Assembly (NCBI RefSeq): GCF_030445035.2
Contig: NC_080673.1
Coordinates: 186,291,216 to 186,355,215, forward strand
Reading direction: 5' to 3'
DNA length: 64,000 nucleotides
Origin: Dasypus novemcinctus
Lineage: Eukaryota; Chordata; Mammalia; Cingulata; Dasypodidae
Shown here: in pieces, positions 10,397 to 21,152 of the stretch
How the letters are laid out: each line of letters begins with the position of its first letter
Numbering within the stretch: the stretch's first letter is position 1
The notes under the pieces: generated by a model
What the model saw: only the letters and a program-made list of their open reading frames with translations
The model's database searches: none
What the model was told of the DNA's origin: nothing
Made by a program: the position numbers and the translations under genes

Positions 10397-11146
10397 CATA
10401 TATGTGGTAAATGGATTTTTAGCAAAGATTTCAAGGCAAACCAATGGGAAAAGGAAAATGCCAAGAAAAGTTGATATTTGTATGCCAAAAATATGAATTT
10501 CAATTCATATTTTATATCATAAACAAAAATTAACTCAAAGTGTATCACAAACCTAAACATAAAAAGCTAAAATTAGAAATTTTCTAGAGGAAAACACAGA
10601 AAATATCTTTGTGACCTTGAACTAGACAAATGTTTTTTAGATATGACACCCAAAGCAACATCCATGTAATAGAAAACTGATAAACTGAACATCAAAATTA
10701 AAATCTTCATCTCTTAAAAATACAGTTAAAAAATTAAAAGGCAAGTCATACACTGGAATAAAATATTTGCAACACATATATCTCACAAAGGGCTTAAAAC
10801 CAGGATATAAAAAGTATTCTCACAACTCAGTAAGAAACCAAATAACACAATAAAAAATGTAGAAAACATTTGAAAATATATACAGGGAGAGATACAGATG
10901 AATGATAAGCATATGAAAAGGTGCTTAACATTAGTAATCATCAGGTAATTGCAAATTAAAACCACAATGAGATACCACTACATAGAAACTGGATTCCCCA
11001 TACATAGCTAGTTGGAGAATAGTTTAATAGTTTGGAAATCTTGGAAAATAGTTTGGCAGTTTCTTAAAAAGTTAAATATGAACTTACTTTAAGATCCAAC
11101 AATTCCATTCCTGGCTATTTAGTCAAGAGAAATGAAAATGTATGTC
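10397..11146 (+). mobile_element. L1 ORF2 C-terminal region, left part
   Basis: Decayed L1 ORF2 distal sequence on the plus strand. It runs from the 'ggatttttagcaaagat' segment through 'gacacccaaagcaacatccatg' and 'accacaatgagataccacta'. It is interrupted by a SINE at 11147 and resumes at 11561. Many stops. Confidence 0.85.
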
Positions 11147-11560
11147 AGGAAGCAGATGCGATTCAACTGATAGAACATCTGCCTACCACCAGGGTTTGAA
11201 CCAGGGCCTCCTGGCCCATGTGGTGAGCTGGCCCACAGGCAGTGCTGCCACATGCAAGGAGTGCCATGTCACGCAGGGGTGTCCCCTGCATAGGGGTGCC
11301 CCACGCACAAGGAGTACACCCTACAAGAAGAGCCACCCCATGTGAAAAAGTGCAGCCCACCCAGGAGAGGTGCCATACACATAGAGAGCTGACACAGCAA
11401 GATGATGCAACAAAAAGAGACACAGATTCCCATGCTGCCTGATGAGAATGCAAGCTGACACAGAAGAACGCACAGCGAATGGGCACAAGAGAGCAGACGA
11501 CGGGGGTGGGGGGTGGGGAGGGGAGAGAAATAAGTGAAAAATAAATCTTTAAAAAAAAAG
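11147..11560 (+). mobile_element. DAS-type SINE (long form) inside L1
   Basis: Plus-strand copy with tRNA-like head ('gggtttgaaccagggcctcc'), GC-rich body ('acaaggagtacaccc'), 'gacacagcaagatgatgcaac' and tail 'aataaatctttaaaaaaaaa'. Target duplication 'gaaaatgta(t/g)gtc' on both sides lies in L1 sequence. The SINE is younger than the L1. The 138-139 codon minus-strand frames are incidental to the SINE. Confidence 0.9.
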
Positions 11561-12070
11561 AAGAAAATGTAGGTCCTTCCAAATATATGAAAGACCGTAA
11601 CAGTATTACTTATAATAGCCCTAAACTGGAAACAATCCAAATATCCATCAACCAGTGATGAGATAAACAAAATGTGATGTATCAATACACAGAATATTAC
11701 TTAATAATAAAAATAATTGGAATACTCTATACACAAAAACATAGATGAACCTCAAAAACATTATGCTTAGTGAAAGAAGCCAGACAGAAAAGACTACATA
11801 CAATATTGTATGATATAAATGAAAATCCAAGAAGAGCAAATTCATAGAGACAGAAAGCAAATCAAGGATTGCCTGGGACACAGGGAGAGAGGAATGATTG
11901 CCTGCACATAAGCACAAAGGAACTATCTGGGCTGTAGTAAATGTCCAAACACTGGATTGTGGTGATGGCTGCACAACTCTGTAAATTTACTAAAAACTAT
12001 TGACTCATACAGTTACAATGAGTGAATTTTATGGTATGTAAGTTATACTACAACAAAGTTGCTAAAAAAT
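11561..12070 (+). mobile_element. L1 ORF2 end and 3' UTR, right part
   Basis: Continuation after the SINE: 'atgaacctcaaaaacattatgct', 'ggattgtggtgatggctgcacaactctgt' and the 3' terminus 'gtgaattttatggtatgtaagttatac' are typical of mammalian L1M-type 3' ends. It closes with a short A-rich tail. Confidence 0.88.
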
Positions 12071-12924
12071 AAAACTCAAAAACATATAAAACAGCAAGCA
12101 AGACAGAACACTTATGTATAGCACACACACTTTGGTAAGGAATATATAAAGAAATACAAGTGATTATTACTCCCTTTTTCATTTTATATTTGTCCCAAAT
12201 TCCCTTAGTGTTCACTATCTCAAGGGTACAGAAAGACATCATATTAACTGATAGCCCAAAGATCCTTACAATAGATTTACCTATTCCTGTGGTATTTCCT
12301 GCTTTCCGTGAAGTCTTCCAAAGTTATTTCTATGGGGCAGATGGTGTCTCAGTGGCCCATAAAATAGACTCAGCCAAAGTTATCTCATGGGATCAGCTCT
12401 GTGCTTCCTCTCATTCTGTAACTTCTTTTGTTGACAGCCTCTGCTTATGTATCTACTTAAAGGTGCCTCTGCCTCCTGCCATGGCTGGCAATGTCTACCA
12501 GGAGTCAAATGATGTCTTTTAAAGGGGGCTACTTCCTGGAGATGCCACAGTAGTGCTATGTTCCCTGCAGAAGGAGGGAAGAATCCCCATCTTTTATAAT
12601 TTGTAAGATTACAAATTAGGAGGACTTGAATATTAGGGTTTTTCCCATCAACCTCAATATCTCATGCTGTTCCTTGTGGTAACAGGTTCCTCAGTTTTAG
12701 GTCCTTCTCTCTGTAATGCCCCAAATTAAGTCAATGGGAAAGAGAGGTGGTAGTCACCAAGCCAGTTTCCTGTCCACATATCTATATCTGCCTTCCCATG
12801 AACAAACCCCCCTCACCTCCTTTAGACAAAACTGAATTTCTCATACACCTTAATTCATGAGACTAAATGCCCATGACCCTGCAAGCCTCACCACATCAAA
12901 CACAACTAGATAAGTCGAATCTTG
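12071..12924. other. No gene seen
   Basis: A 120-codon open frame at 12160-12522 starts in non-repetitive DNA. It has no recognisable domain, no signal peptide of note and an unremarkable start context. I treat it as chance. Confidence 0.4.
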
Positions 12925-13060
12925 CTACATTCACATGAGGAAACAGAAATGCTAACCCAACTGATACAGCTAAATGGTAAGAAAGCCAGTCCCAAACTCA
13001 GAACTTGTGTTTCCTAGAGTCTGCTCTTTTCATACCACAACACTTCCACAAGCACAGGCA
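12925..13060 (+). mobile_element. MIR fragment (3' half)
   Basis: Pattern 'cacatgaggaaacagaaatgc...acagctaaatggtaagaaagccagtcccaaactcagaacttg...gtctgctctttt' matches the 3' half of a MIR, diverged. Confidence 0.65.
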
Positions 13061-13314
13061 TCTTCTTCAGCATTGGGCTTTCAGTATTTTCCATCATCTG
13101 GAATCTGCTGTTAGGATGCTGCAGTTTATTGGAGGTCATCAGATCTTCAGATATTTAAGATCTTCTACCACCAAATGGTAGTAAATCTAATACTCACTTT
13201 TTTACTCACAAAACCAGATATCTATTAATTTCAGTAAGAAAGGAGATATAAAATCTCACTCTTTACCAATCAATATGCAAAGGATTTAAACATCTGATTT
13301 AATTTTCTGCTCAT

Positions 13315-13610
13315 GTTACTAACATGATTGAGGTTTAATTTACACACTATAGAAATTCATTCATTTAAAGTATAGATTTTGAAGAATTACAGTAATTTCA
13401 AATATTCATATACCTACCATCAAAATCAATACATAGACTATTTCCTTCATCAAAATCAATATATAGACTATTTCCTTCACCCCAGAAAATTTCTTCTTCA
13501 TGTCCTTTGATCTCCTCCCATGACCACCATCCCCAGACAACCACTGATCTCCTCCCTGAGAATATGTTTTGTCTTTTCTAGACTTTCACATAAATTGAAT
13601 CATATATGTA
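13315..13610 (-). mobile_element. Antisense L1M-type 3' UTR fragment
   Basis: Antisense L1 UTR pattern: 'tttaatttacacactatagaaattcattcatttaaagt', 'agacaaccactgatct' and 'cataaattgaatcatat'. It contains a 30-bp tandem duplication, listed separately. Confidence 0.6.
13418..13477. repeat. Tandem duplication of a 30-bp unit
   Basis: Two adjacent 30-bp copies beginning 'catcaaaatcaata', at 13418-13447 and 13448-13477, differing at one base. This is a local duplication inside the antisense L1 fragment. Confidence 0.9.
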
Positions 13611-13611
13611 G

Positions 13612-13740
13612 TTGTCTAAATTTCCTGGTCTCTATGACAAATACTACACAATAGGTTAGCTTAATGAAAGGAATTTAATGGCTCCTTATTTCAGAAGGTA
13701 GAAGTCTTACTTTATCCCAGGGTTGGTAGCATTCTTACTG
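13612..13740 (-). mobile_element. MaLR-like LTR fragment
   Basis: The stretch 'tttcctggtctctatgacaaatactacacaatag...ttagcttaatgaaaggaatttaatggctcc' resembles the terminal part of an antisense MaLR LTR. Only about 130 bp is present. Confidence 0.4.
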
Positions 13741-13797
13741 GCCAACAATCATAATTATATACTGAAAATGGAGTCAATACAATAACAAGAAACAACA

Positions 13798-14275
13798 ACA
13801 AAAAATATATATATATATATGCTCCTAACAGCAGAGCCCCAAATATATGCAGCAAATATTGATAGATTTGAAGATAGAAATAGATGTTTCTACATAAACA
13901 GTAGGAGTCTTCAATACATTCTTTTCAATAATGGATAGAAAACCTAGACAGAAGACCAATAAGGAAATATATAACTCAAATAATATTCTAAACCAACTAG
14001 ACCTAATAGACACTTCACCCAACAGCAGTAGACTACTCATTCTTCTTTAGTGCAGGCAATCATTCTCCAAAATAGACCTCAGCTTAGTTTACAAAAAAGG
14101 CTCAATAAATGAAAGAAATATTGATATCATACAATGTTTCTTTTCAGACCACAATGGGATTAAGTTAGAAATCAGTAAAAAAGGGAGAAATGGAAAATTC
14201 ACATATATGTGGAAACTAGACAACACACTATTAAACAACCATTGGGTTAAAGAGGAAATCAAAAGTAAGATTAGG
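13798..14275 (+). mobile_element. L1 ORF2 endonuclease-region relic (segment 1 of one long L1)
   Basis: L1 ORF2 begins mid-endonuclease ('gctcctaacagcagagccccaaa', 'ttcaataatggatagaaaacctagacagaagacc', 'aaaccaactagacctaatagac'). This is the 5' end of an L1 that runs, with interruptions, to 21835. It is preceded by a short (TA)n. Confidence 0.9.
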
Positions 14276-14670
14276 GGCAGTGGACTTGGCCCAGTGGTTA
14301 GGGCATCCGTATACCACATGGGAGGTCTGCAGTTCAAACCCCGGGCCTCTTTGACCCGTGTGGAGCTGGCCCATGCGCAGTGCTGATATGCACAAGGAGT
14401 GCCGTGCCACGCAGGGGTGTCCCCACATACAGGAGCCCCAAGCACAAGGAGTGCATCCTGTAAGGAGAACCACCCAACGTGAAAGAAAGTGCAGCCTGCC
14501 TAAGAATGGAGCCACACACACGGAGAGCTGACACAACAAAAAGAAACACAGATTCCCGTGCTGCTGACAACAACAGAAGCGGACAAAGTAGACGATGCAG
14601 CAGATAGACACAGAGAACAGACAACTGAGGTGGGGGGAGGGGAAAGAAATAAATAAATCTTTTTTTTAAA
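14276..14670 (+). mobile_element. DAS-type SINE (long form) inside L1
   Basis: Complete plus-strand copy: head 'tggcccagtggttagggcatc' (A-box region), 'agttcaaaccccgggcctc' (B-box region), GC-rich body, and tail to 'aaataaatcttttttttaaaa'. Target duplication 'aaaagtaagattagg' (14261-14275 and 14671-14685) is a perfect 15 bp and lies in L1 ORF2. Confidence 0.93.
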
Positions 14671-16580
14671 AAAAGTAAGATTAGGAAATATCTTGAGGTG
14701 AATGAAAGCAAAAACATACCAGAACTTATGGAATCCAGCAAAGGTAGTGCTGAAAGGCAAATTTACAGCTCTAAATATTTACATTAAAAAATAAGAAAGA
14801 TTCCCAACGGTATATCTACCTCAAAATGAGAGGAATTAGAAAAAGAAGTGCAAACTAAACTGAAAGTGAGTAGAAGAAAGGAAATAACAAAAATTAAATC
14901 AGAGAAAATGAAATAGACAATAAAAAACGAGAGAGTCAAAACAAAAGGTGGTTCTTTGAAAACATAAAAAAATTGACTTAACTTTAGCTAGATAGATAAA
15001 GAAAAAAGAGAAAACATTAGTAACTAAAATCATAAGTGAAAAGGGAAACATAGGTAGTAACCCACCCCACAGAAACAAAAAGGACTATGAGAAGATACTA
15101 CTAACAATTGTATGGCAGCAAATTAAATAAACAAGATGAAATAGACAAATTCTTAGAAACACACAAATTGCACTGACTCAAGAAGAAATAGAAAAGCTCA
15201 ACAAATCAATAATTAATAAAGAGATTGCATCAATAATAATAATGATAATAATAAAAAGCCAGGACTAGATGGCTTCACAGGAGAATTTTCCCAAAAACAT
15301 TTCAAGAAAAATTAATACTAATCCTGCTCAAACTCTTTCAAAAACGTTGGAGAGGAGGGAACATCGTTAATTCATTCTACAAGGCCAGCATCATCCTGAT
15401 AACAAAGCTAGATAAAAATACCACAAGGAAAGAAAAGTACAGACCAAAATCTATCATGAATATACATGCAAAAATCTTCAACAAAACACTAGCAAATAGA
15501 ATCCAACAGTGTATTAAAAGAACTGTAAACCATGATCAAGTAGGTTTTATCCCAGGTATGAAAGGATGGTTCAACATAAGAAAAATCAATTAATGTAATA
15601 TAGCACATTAACAGAATAAAGGAAAAATTACACATGGTTATCTCTACTGATGCAGAAAAGGCATTTCTAAGTGACAAAACACTTAGAAAACTAGAAATAG
15701 AAGGAAACTTCCTCAACATAATAAAGAGCATGTATGAAAAACCCACAGCTAGCATCAAGTTTGATTGTGAAAGACTAACAATTTTCCCAATACTATCAGG
15801 AAAAAGACACAGATATCCACCGACACCATTGTTAATCAACACTGTACTGGAAGTTCTAAGCAGAGCTATAAAGCAAGAAAAAGAAATAAAACACATCCAA
15901 AGTGGAAAGAAAGGAGGAAAATTTTCCCTATTTGCAGATGACACAATCCTATATGCAGAAAATTCTGGAAAATCTACGAGAAATCTCCTAGAGATAATTA
16001 ACAAAATCAGCAAAGTGCCAGGGTACAAGTTTAACATCCAAAAATCAATAGTGTTTCTATACACTAGTAATGAACAATTTGAAGAAAAAACAAGAAAAAA
16101 AGATTCCACCTACAACAGCAATGAAGAGAATCATAAATCTAGGAGTGAATCTAACCAAAGTCATAAAGGGCATATATACAGAACATTATAAAACAATCCT
16201 AACATAATCAAAGTAGACCTAAATAACTGGAAAGATATTCCATGTTCATGAATTGGAAGACTAAATATTGTTAAGATGTCAGTTCTACCCTAAGCAATTT
16301 ACAGATTCCTTTCAATCCCAATGAAAATTCCTACAGATTTTTCACAGAAATGGAAAATCCAATCATCAAATTTATATGGAAAATTAAGGGGCCCTGAAAA
16401 TCCAAAGCCATCTTGAAAAAGAAGAACAAAGTTGAAGGACTCACAATCCCCGATCTTAAATTATTACAAAACTACACTAATCAAAACTGTATGGTACAAG
16501 TATAAGAACAGACATAAAGAGCAATGAAATCAAATTGAGAGTTCAGAAAACAACCCTGATATGTATGCTAACTGATTTTT
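14671..16580 (+). mobile_element. L1 ORF2 central region (segment 2)
   Basis: ORF2 continues through the pre-RT and RT regions ('ccaggactagatggcttcacaggagaatt', 'aatagaatccaacagtgtatt', 'aggttttatcccaggtatg', 'gacacaatcctatatgcagaa'). Multiple frameshifts. It stops abruptly at 'aactgattttt', in the middle of ORF2, and resumes at 19236. Confidence 0.92.
15634..16191 (+). pseudogene. L1 ORF2 reverse-transcriptase relic
   Basis: The longest credible coding relic in the window (185 codons). It covers palm motifs of a LINE-1 reverse transcriptase. 'ISTDAEKAF' at the start is motif A with its catalytic Asp, and 'LFADDTILY' about 105 residues later is the (F)ADD motif C. The palm is incomplete: RT upstream and thumb/C-terminal parts are in other frames, interrupted or missing. 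In a living element it primes cDNA from the nicked target DNA. Here it is a fossil. Confidence 0.92.
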
Positions 16581-16610
16581 TTAAATTTTTTTTTTATTTT
16601 TTTTATTTTT
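16581..16610. repeat. T-rich junction tract
   Basis: A tract of mostly T joins the broken L1 to family X copy B. Read on the minus strand it looks like a poly(A) tail after 'aatctaaagcttcttt', which makes it relevant to how the 16581-19235 segment arrived. Confidence 0.7.
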
Positions 16611-17727
16611 AAAGAAGCTTTAGATTATTTTGCTACCAAGTACCAAATATATCTTGGGGGGGGGGGAAAAACTGAAGGCAAATGAGTTAGTGTGGTTAAG
16701 AGACTTCAGAGTGAGTCAGGAGGCCATTACAGAGGTAGTGCTTATGCACATCTCAAGAGGGTCTCATTGACAGTCAAGTAGGTACTAAAAATAGTGAAGC
16801 TTCTCAGGGATATGGAGACATCCAGACACTATAGTCAGGGCAGACAGCTCAGGAATTTGGCTGCTTGCCAGTGGGCCTTAATCTGGTATTTACACTCCCC
16901 AGTGTGACAGACTTAGATTCAGCAGTGGTTTCCCTATACATGACTCTTCTTGTCCTTCTATTTGAACCTATAATTAGTACTAGAGTTGGAAGATGTGCAT
17001 CCAAGAGACTTAAATCTTTAGGCTGTCCATGTGCCAGCTAGCCCTGAATCTCAACAGAGTTGCAACACCTACTCCACAGATCAATGGACTAACCCAGGAC
17101 AACTAATGGGGAGGAGATGATGGACAACCACCACACCAAGGAAGCAAAAGTGCCTACCTACAACTGCAAGCAAGAAAGTCCATCCATCAGATGTATGAGA
17201 TAAAAGCCCACCTCAATTAATGGTGGAGTGGACATCACCATCCCAGAGTCCTCAGGATTGGGAAACAAACTATGGACTGAAATAAACTTATCTGTATTCT
17301 TCTGTAGACTTATTGTGATTCTAGAAATGGAAGAAATACCATTGTCGTGGAGGCAGTGACCCATGGATGTTCTGGGGTTAGGGAGGAGAAAAACAGGTGT
17401 AATGGGGGGCCTTTTGGGGACTAGGGAATCATCCTAAATGACATTACAATGACAGATACAGGCCATTATATATCTGGCCATAACCTACAGAGTCAAATGG
17501 GAGAGAGTGTGGACTACAAGTGGACTGTAGTCCATACTTAGTGGCAATGCTCTAAAATGTGTTTATCAATTGCAATGAATGTACCACACTGATGAAAGAT
17601 GTTGCTAATATGGAAAATGTGGGAGGTGTGGGGAGTGAGGCATATGGAAATCCCCTATATATTCTCTGTAACATTTATGTAATCATAGTGTCTTTTAAAA
17701 AATAAAGAAGTGAAGAAAAAAATACTT
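16611..17727 (+). mobile_element. Family X non-coding repeat, copy B (longest copy)
   Basis: About 1.1 kb. From the left: terminal motif 'aaagaagctttagattattt', an 11-base G-run (16656-16666), then 'ggcaaatgagttagtgtggttaagag', 'gcttgccagtgggcctta', 'gacaaccaccacaccaagg', 'gaatgtaccacactgatgaaag', and the 3' end 'cccctatatattctctgtaacatttatgtaatc' with an A-rich tail. The left terminal motif is the reverse complement of the family's 3' terminus as seen in copy C, an inverted relation. No conserved open frame. Confidence 0.7.
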
Positions 17728-17757
17728 AATCACATCTGGAAAAAAAAAAGATGTAAT

Positions 17758-17848
17758 GGGGAGCGAATGTCGCTCAAATGGTTGAGCACCTGCTTCCCTT
17801 GTATGAGGCCCTGGCTTCAATCCCTGGTACCTCCTTGAAAAAATAAAA
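17758..17848 (+). mobile_element. Short tRNA-like SINE (head only)
   Basis: About 80 bp resembling a tRNA: A-box-like 'cgctcaaatggttgagcac' and B-box-like 'ggcttcaatccctgg', then 'acctccttgaaaaaataaaaa'. Flanked by 'gtaatgg' at 17753 and 17850. A minus-strand relative is at 29375-29458. It lacks the long GC-rich body of the other SINEs. Confidence 0.75.
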
Positions 17849-17850
17849 AG

Positions 17851-18095
17851 TAATGGATAAGAACACAGACTTGAGAGCCAGACTACCTGAGTTCAAATGC
17901 CAGCTCCATCCCTTACCAGCTATGTGGTCTTGGACAAGTGCCTCTATTTGCATATCCATAAAATAAAAATAACAATAGCACCTGCCCCTTAGGGTTGTTG
18001 TGAAGATTAAATGACTGAATACGTAAAATTCTCATACAACACCTGGTATGTAATAAAGTCTCCACAGGCATATATATGCAAGGATGATGATGAAA
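17851..18095 (+). mobile_element. MIR element
   Basis: A clear MIR: 'agagccagactacctgagttcaaatgccagctcc', 'taccagctatgtggtcttggacaagt', 'ttagggttgttgtgaagattaaatga' and 'acctggtatgtaataaa'. MIRs predate the placental radiation, yet this one sits inside an interrupted L1 (see findings). Confidence 0.92.
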
Positions 18096-18384
18096 CAAAG
18101 CACTACCCGTGAGTGATAAATGTGTGTGTTGACTTCAAATATTATCACTGATCAGTTAGCTCCTATTAGGGCAGTGATATTTATTATTTAACTATTTAGA
18201 CTCCTTCAAAATAGTTAGACAATTTCCACACACTGTTGACATAAAAGGTCCCGTTACTTTCTGTTAACTGCAGAGAAGCAGATATCCATGGGAAAGGGGA
18301 AGCAGACAGGCATAGTTTTTGAGCATCTGCTTAAGCAGAAAGAACCCAGGAAAGGGATCCTGACCCTCAAGTAACTCATAAATC

Positions 18385-18562
18385 ACTCAGGACTAGATTC
18401 TTAGCTCCATGAGGGATTAGAGGACTTGTTGTTTTGTTTTTGTTTTTTGCTGTCTATGCTTGTCTTTTTTAAAAAAAACTGATATATACCTTTGGCAGGA
18501 ACATAGTAAGTATTATTAAATATTTTTTGGAAGATTGAATAAATGTGGAATAAATGAAAAGT
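18385..18562 (+). mobile_element. L2/MIR-like 3' end fragment
   Basis: Pattern 'gattcttagctccatgaggg', a T-rich insertion, 'tgctgtctatgct' and 'ggcaggaacatagtaagtattattaaatattttttggaagattgaataaatg' fits the conserved 3' end of L2-type elements. Confidence 0.6.
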
Positions 18563-18570
18563 AAAAATAA

Positions 18571-19235
18571 AAAGAAGCTTTAGATTATTTTAGATTATTA
18601 TAAATGTTACATCAAAAATATAGGGGATTCTCATAAAACCCACCCCCTTCCCTACCCACACTTTCTGCATTAACAACATCCTTCATTAGTGTGGTACATT
18701 TGTTACAATAGATGAACACATATTGAAGTATTGTGCTAGGCAAGGACTATAGTTTGCATTATAGTTTACCCTTTGCTCTGCATAATTTTATAGGTTTTGA
18801 CAAAATGTATAATGGCCTGTATCTGTCATTGCAATGTCATGCAAGACAATTCCAATGTCCCCAAAATGCCCCCATGTTGCACCTATTCTTTCCTCTCTCC
18901 CTCTCCTCAGAACTTCTGGTGGCCACTGCCTTTATATCAGTGATACAAGTTCTTCAATTGCTAGAATAACCGTAAGTCTACTTTAGTCCATGGTTGCTTT
19001 CCCCCCTAATGTTTGTTCCACTGAGAGAAGGCTGAGATCCCATGGGGCAGATGGATGGAATTGTATTGCTTGCAGTTGCAGACACTCTTCACTTCCTGGG
19101 ATGGGTGCTGCCCATCATCATCCTTTTGTTAGTTGTCCTGGGTGAGTCCAATAAACTAATGAATAGGTATTGCAATTTTGCTGAGATTTAGGGCTCACCC
19201 AGCATATGAAGAGACTAAAGAGTTAAGTCTCTGGG
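18571..19235 (-). mobile_element. Family X non-coding repeat, copy C (inverted)
   Basis: Minus-strand copy. The 3' terminus is at the left ('aaagaagctttagatta...aatgttacatcaaaaatataggggattc'), then complements of 'aatgtaccacactaatgaagg' and 'gccattatacat'. It is truncated at the right at 'gagactaaagagttaagtctctggg'. It has the opposite orientation to copy B, which is about 850 bp away. Confidence 0.72.
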
Positions 19236-19816
19236 ACATTTTTGACAAAGGGTTGAAGATGATTCCATTGGGAAAAATAGTCTCTTCAACAAATGGTAAT
19301 AGGAAAGGTAGATCTATATATATAAAAGAAAAAAAAAATGGACCCTTACCTCACCATATTCAAAAATTAATTCAAAATGGATCAAAGACTTGACAAAAAG
19401 AGCCAGCAGATAAAACTTCCAGAAGAAAATATAGGGAAGCATCTTCAGGACCTTGTGTTATGCAGTGATTTCTTAGCATTCATAAGCAAAGGACAAGCAA
19501 CAAAAGGAAAAATAGATAAATAGGACCTCATTGAAATTAAAAATTTTTGTGCTTCAAAGAAATTAACATGAAAGTAAAATGATAATCTACAAAATGGGAG
19601 AAAATATTTAAAAACCATATATCAAAAAAAAATTTAATATCCAGAATATGAAAAGAAATCTTACAACTCAACAACAAAAAGGCAAACAATCCAATTAAAA
19701 GTAGGAAAAGATTTGAATAGACATTTCTCCAAAGAAAATCTAAAAATGACCAAAAGCACATGAAAAGTTTCTCAGTATAGTTAGCGATTAGGGAAAAGCA
19801 AGTCAAAACCACAATA
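19236..19816 (+). mobile_element. L1 ORF2 distal region (segment 3)
   Basis: ORF2 resumes exactly where it stopped at 16580: 'atttttgacaaaggg' follows 'aactgattttt'. It then runs through 'aatagtctcttcaacaaatgg', 'ttcaaaatggatcaaagac' and 'aagaaatcttacaactcaac'. Confidence 0.9.
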
Positions 19817-20242
19817 AGAGGGAAGCGGACTTGGTCCAATGGATAGGGCGTCTATCTACCACATGGGAGGTCCGCAGTTCAAACCCCGGGCCTCCTTGAC
19901 CCGTGTGGAGGTGGCCCACATGCAGTGCTGATGCGCGCAAGGAGTGCCGTGCCACGCAGGAGTGCCCCCACATAGGGGAGCCCCACGCGCAAGGAGTGCA
20001 CCCCGTAAGGAGAGCTGCCCAGTGCAAAAGAAAGTGCAACCTGCCCAGGAATGGTGCCACACACATGGAGAGCTGACACAGCAAGATGACTCAACAAAAA
20101 AAACAGATTCCCGTGCCTCTGACAACAACAGAAGCAGACAAAGAAGAACACGCAGCAGATGGACACAGAGAACAGACAACTGGGGGGGAGGTGGGAAGGG
20201 GAGAGAAATAAATTTTTTTAAAATATAAATAAATAAATAAAT
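19817..20242 (+). mobile_element. DAS-type SINE (long form) inside L1
   Basis: Plus-strand copy with head 'cttggtccaatggatagggc', 'agttcaaaccccgggcctcc', GC-rich body, 'gacacagcaagatgactcaac' and tail of AAAT units. Target duplications 'aaaaccacaata' (19805) and 'aaacccacaatg' (20243). The 133-codon minus-strand frame across it is incidental. Confidence 0.92.
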
Positions 20243-21152
20243 AAACCCACAATGCATTTTGTACCCCTTAGAATAGCTACTATTTAAAAAAACAGAAAAT
20301 TACATGTGTTGGAGAGGATGTGGAAAAATATGAACATTCCGTTCATTGTTGGTGGGAATATAAAATGAGGTAGCCACTGGAGAAGACAGTTGGGTGGTTT
20401 AACAGAAAGTCAAGTATAGAATTACCATACAATCCAGCAATCCCACTTCTAGGTATATATAATATACAAAAGAACTGAAAGCAGGAACTCAGACATTTAT
20501 TTACCGATGTTCATAGTAGCATTATTCACAATAGCCAAAAGATAGAAGCAGCCAACTGTCCATCAACTGATGAATGGATAAACAAAATGTAGTATATGTA
20601 CACAAGAAATATTATACAGCTGTAAAAAGGAATGAAGTCATGACACATGCAACAACATGGATGAACCTTAAAGAAAAGATGTTGAATGAATTAAGCCAGA
20701 CACAAAAGGTCAAACATTGTATGATCTCACTGATATGAAATATTTAGAATAAGCAAACTCATTGAGTCAGAAAATACAATATGTTACCAGAGGACGGTGT
20801 TGGGGTAGGGAATAGGGAGTTAATGTTTAAATTGTATACTTCCTATTTGGAATAATAGAAAAGTTTTGGTAATGGATGTTGTTGATGGTAGCACAACATT
20901 CTGAATAAAATTAAAAGCACTGAATTATATATTTAAATGTGTGTAAAAGGGGAAATTTTAGGTGGTATATATGTTACTAGAATAAAAATTGTTAAATAAA
21001 AAAAAATCCACTGGACTACACAACACAACCAGTGAACCAACACAACCAGGGTAAATCATGGCCGATAGTTAATAGAATAATTATAAAAATGTGCTTTCAT
21101 CAATTGTAACAAACGTACCACCTTAATGCAAGTGTTAATAATAGGGTAGTAT
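20243..21152 (+). mobile_element. L1 ORF2 end and xenarthran-type 3' UTR (segment 4)
   Basis: Continues with 'tgttggagaggatgtggaaaaat', 'accatacaatccagcaatcccacttctaggta', 'catcaactgatgaatggataaacaaaatg' and 'atgttgaatgaattaagccagacac', then the 3' UTR 'ggtagcacaacattctgaat' and the downstream block shared with 1-134 and 49195-49540. Interrupted by an LTR at 21153. Confidence 0.92.

Noticed and set aside
12160-12522. 120-codon plus-strand frame in non-repetitive DNA
   Set aside because: No domain, no splice or promoter context that I can support, and a length compatible with chance in AT-rich DNA.
15489-16109. 206-codon minus-strand frame, the longest in the window
   Set aside because: It is antisense to the L1 reverse-transcriptase relic. 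The sense strand carries the ADD and DAEKAF motifs, so the antisense frame is a shadow.
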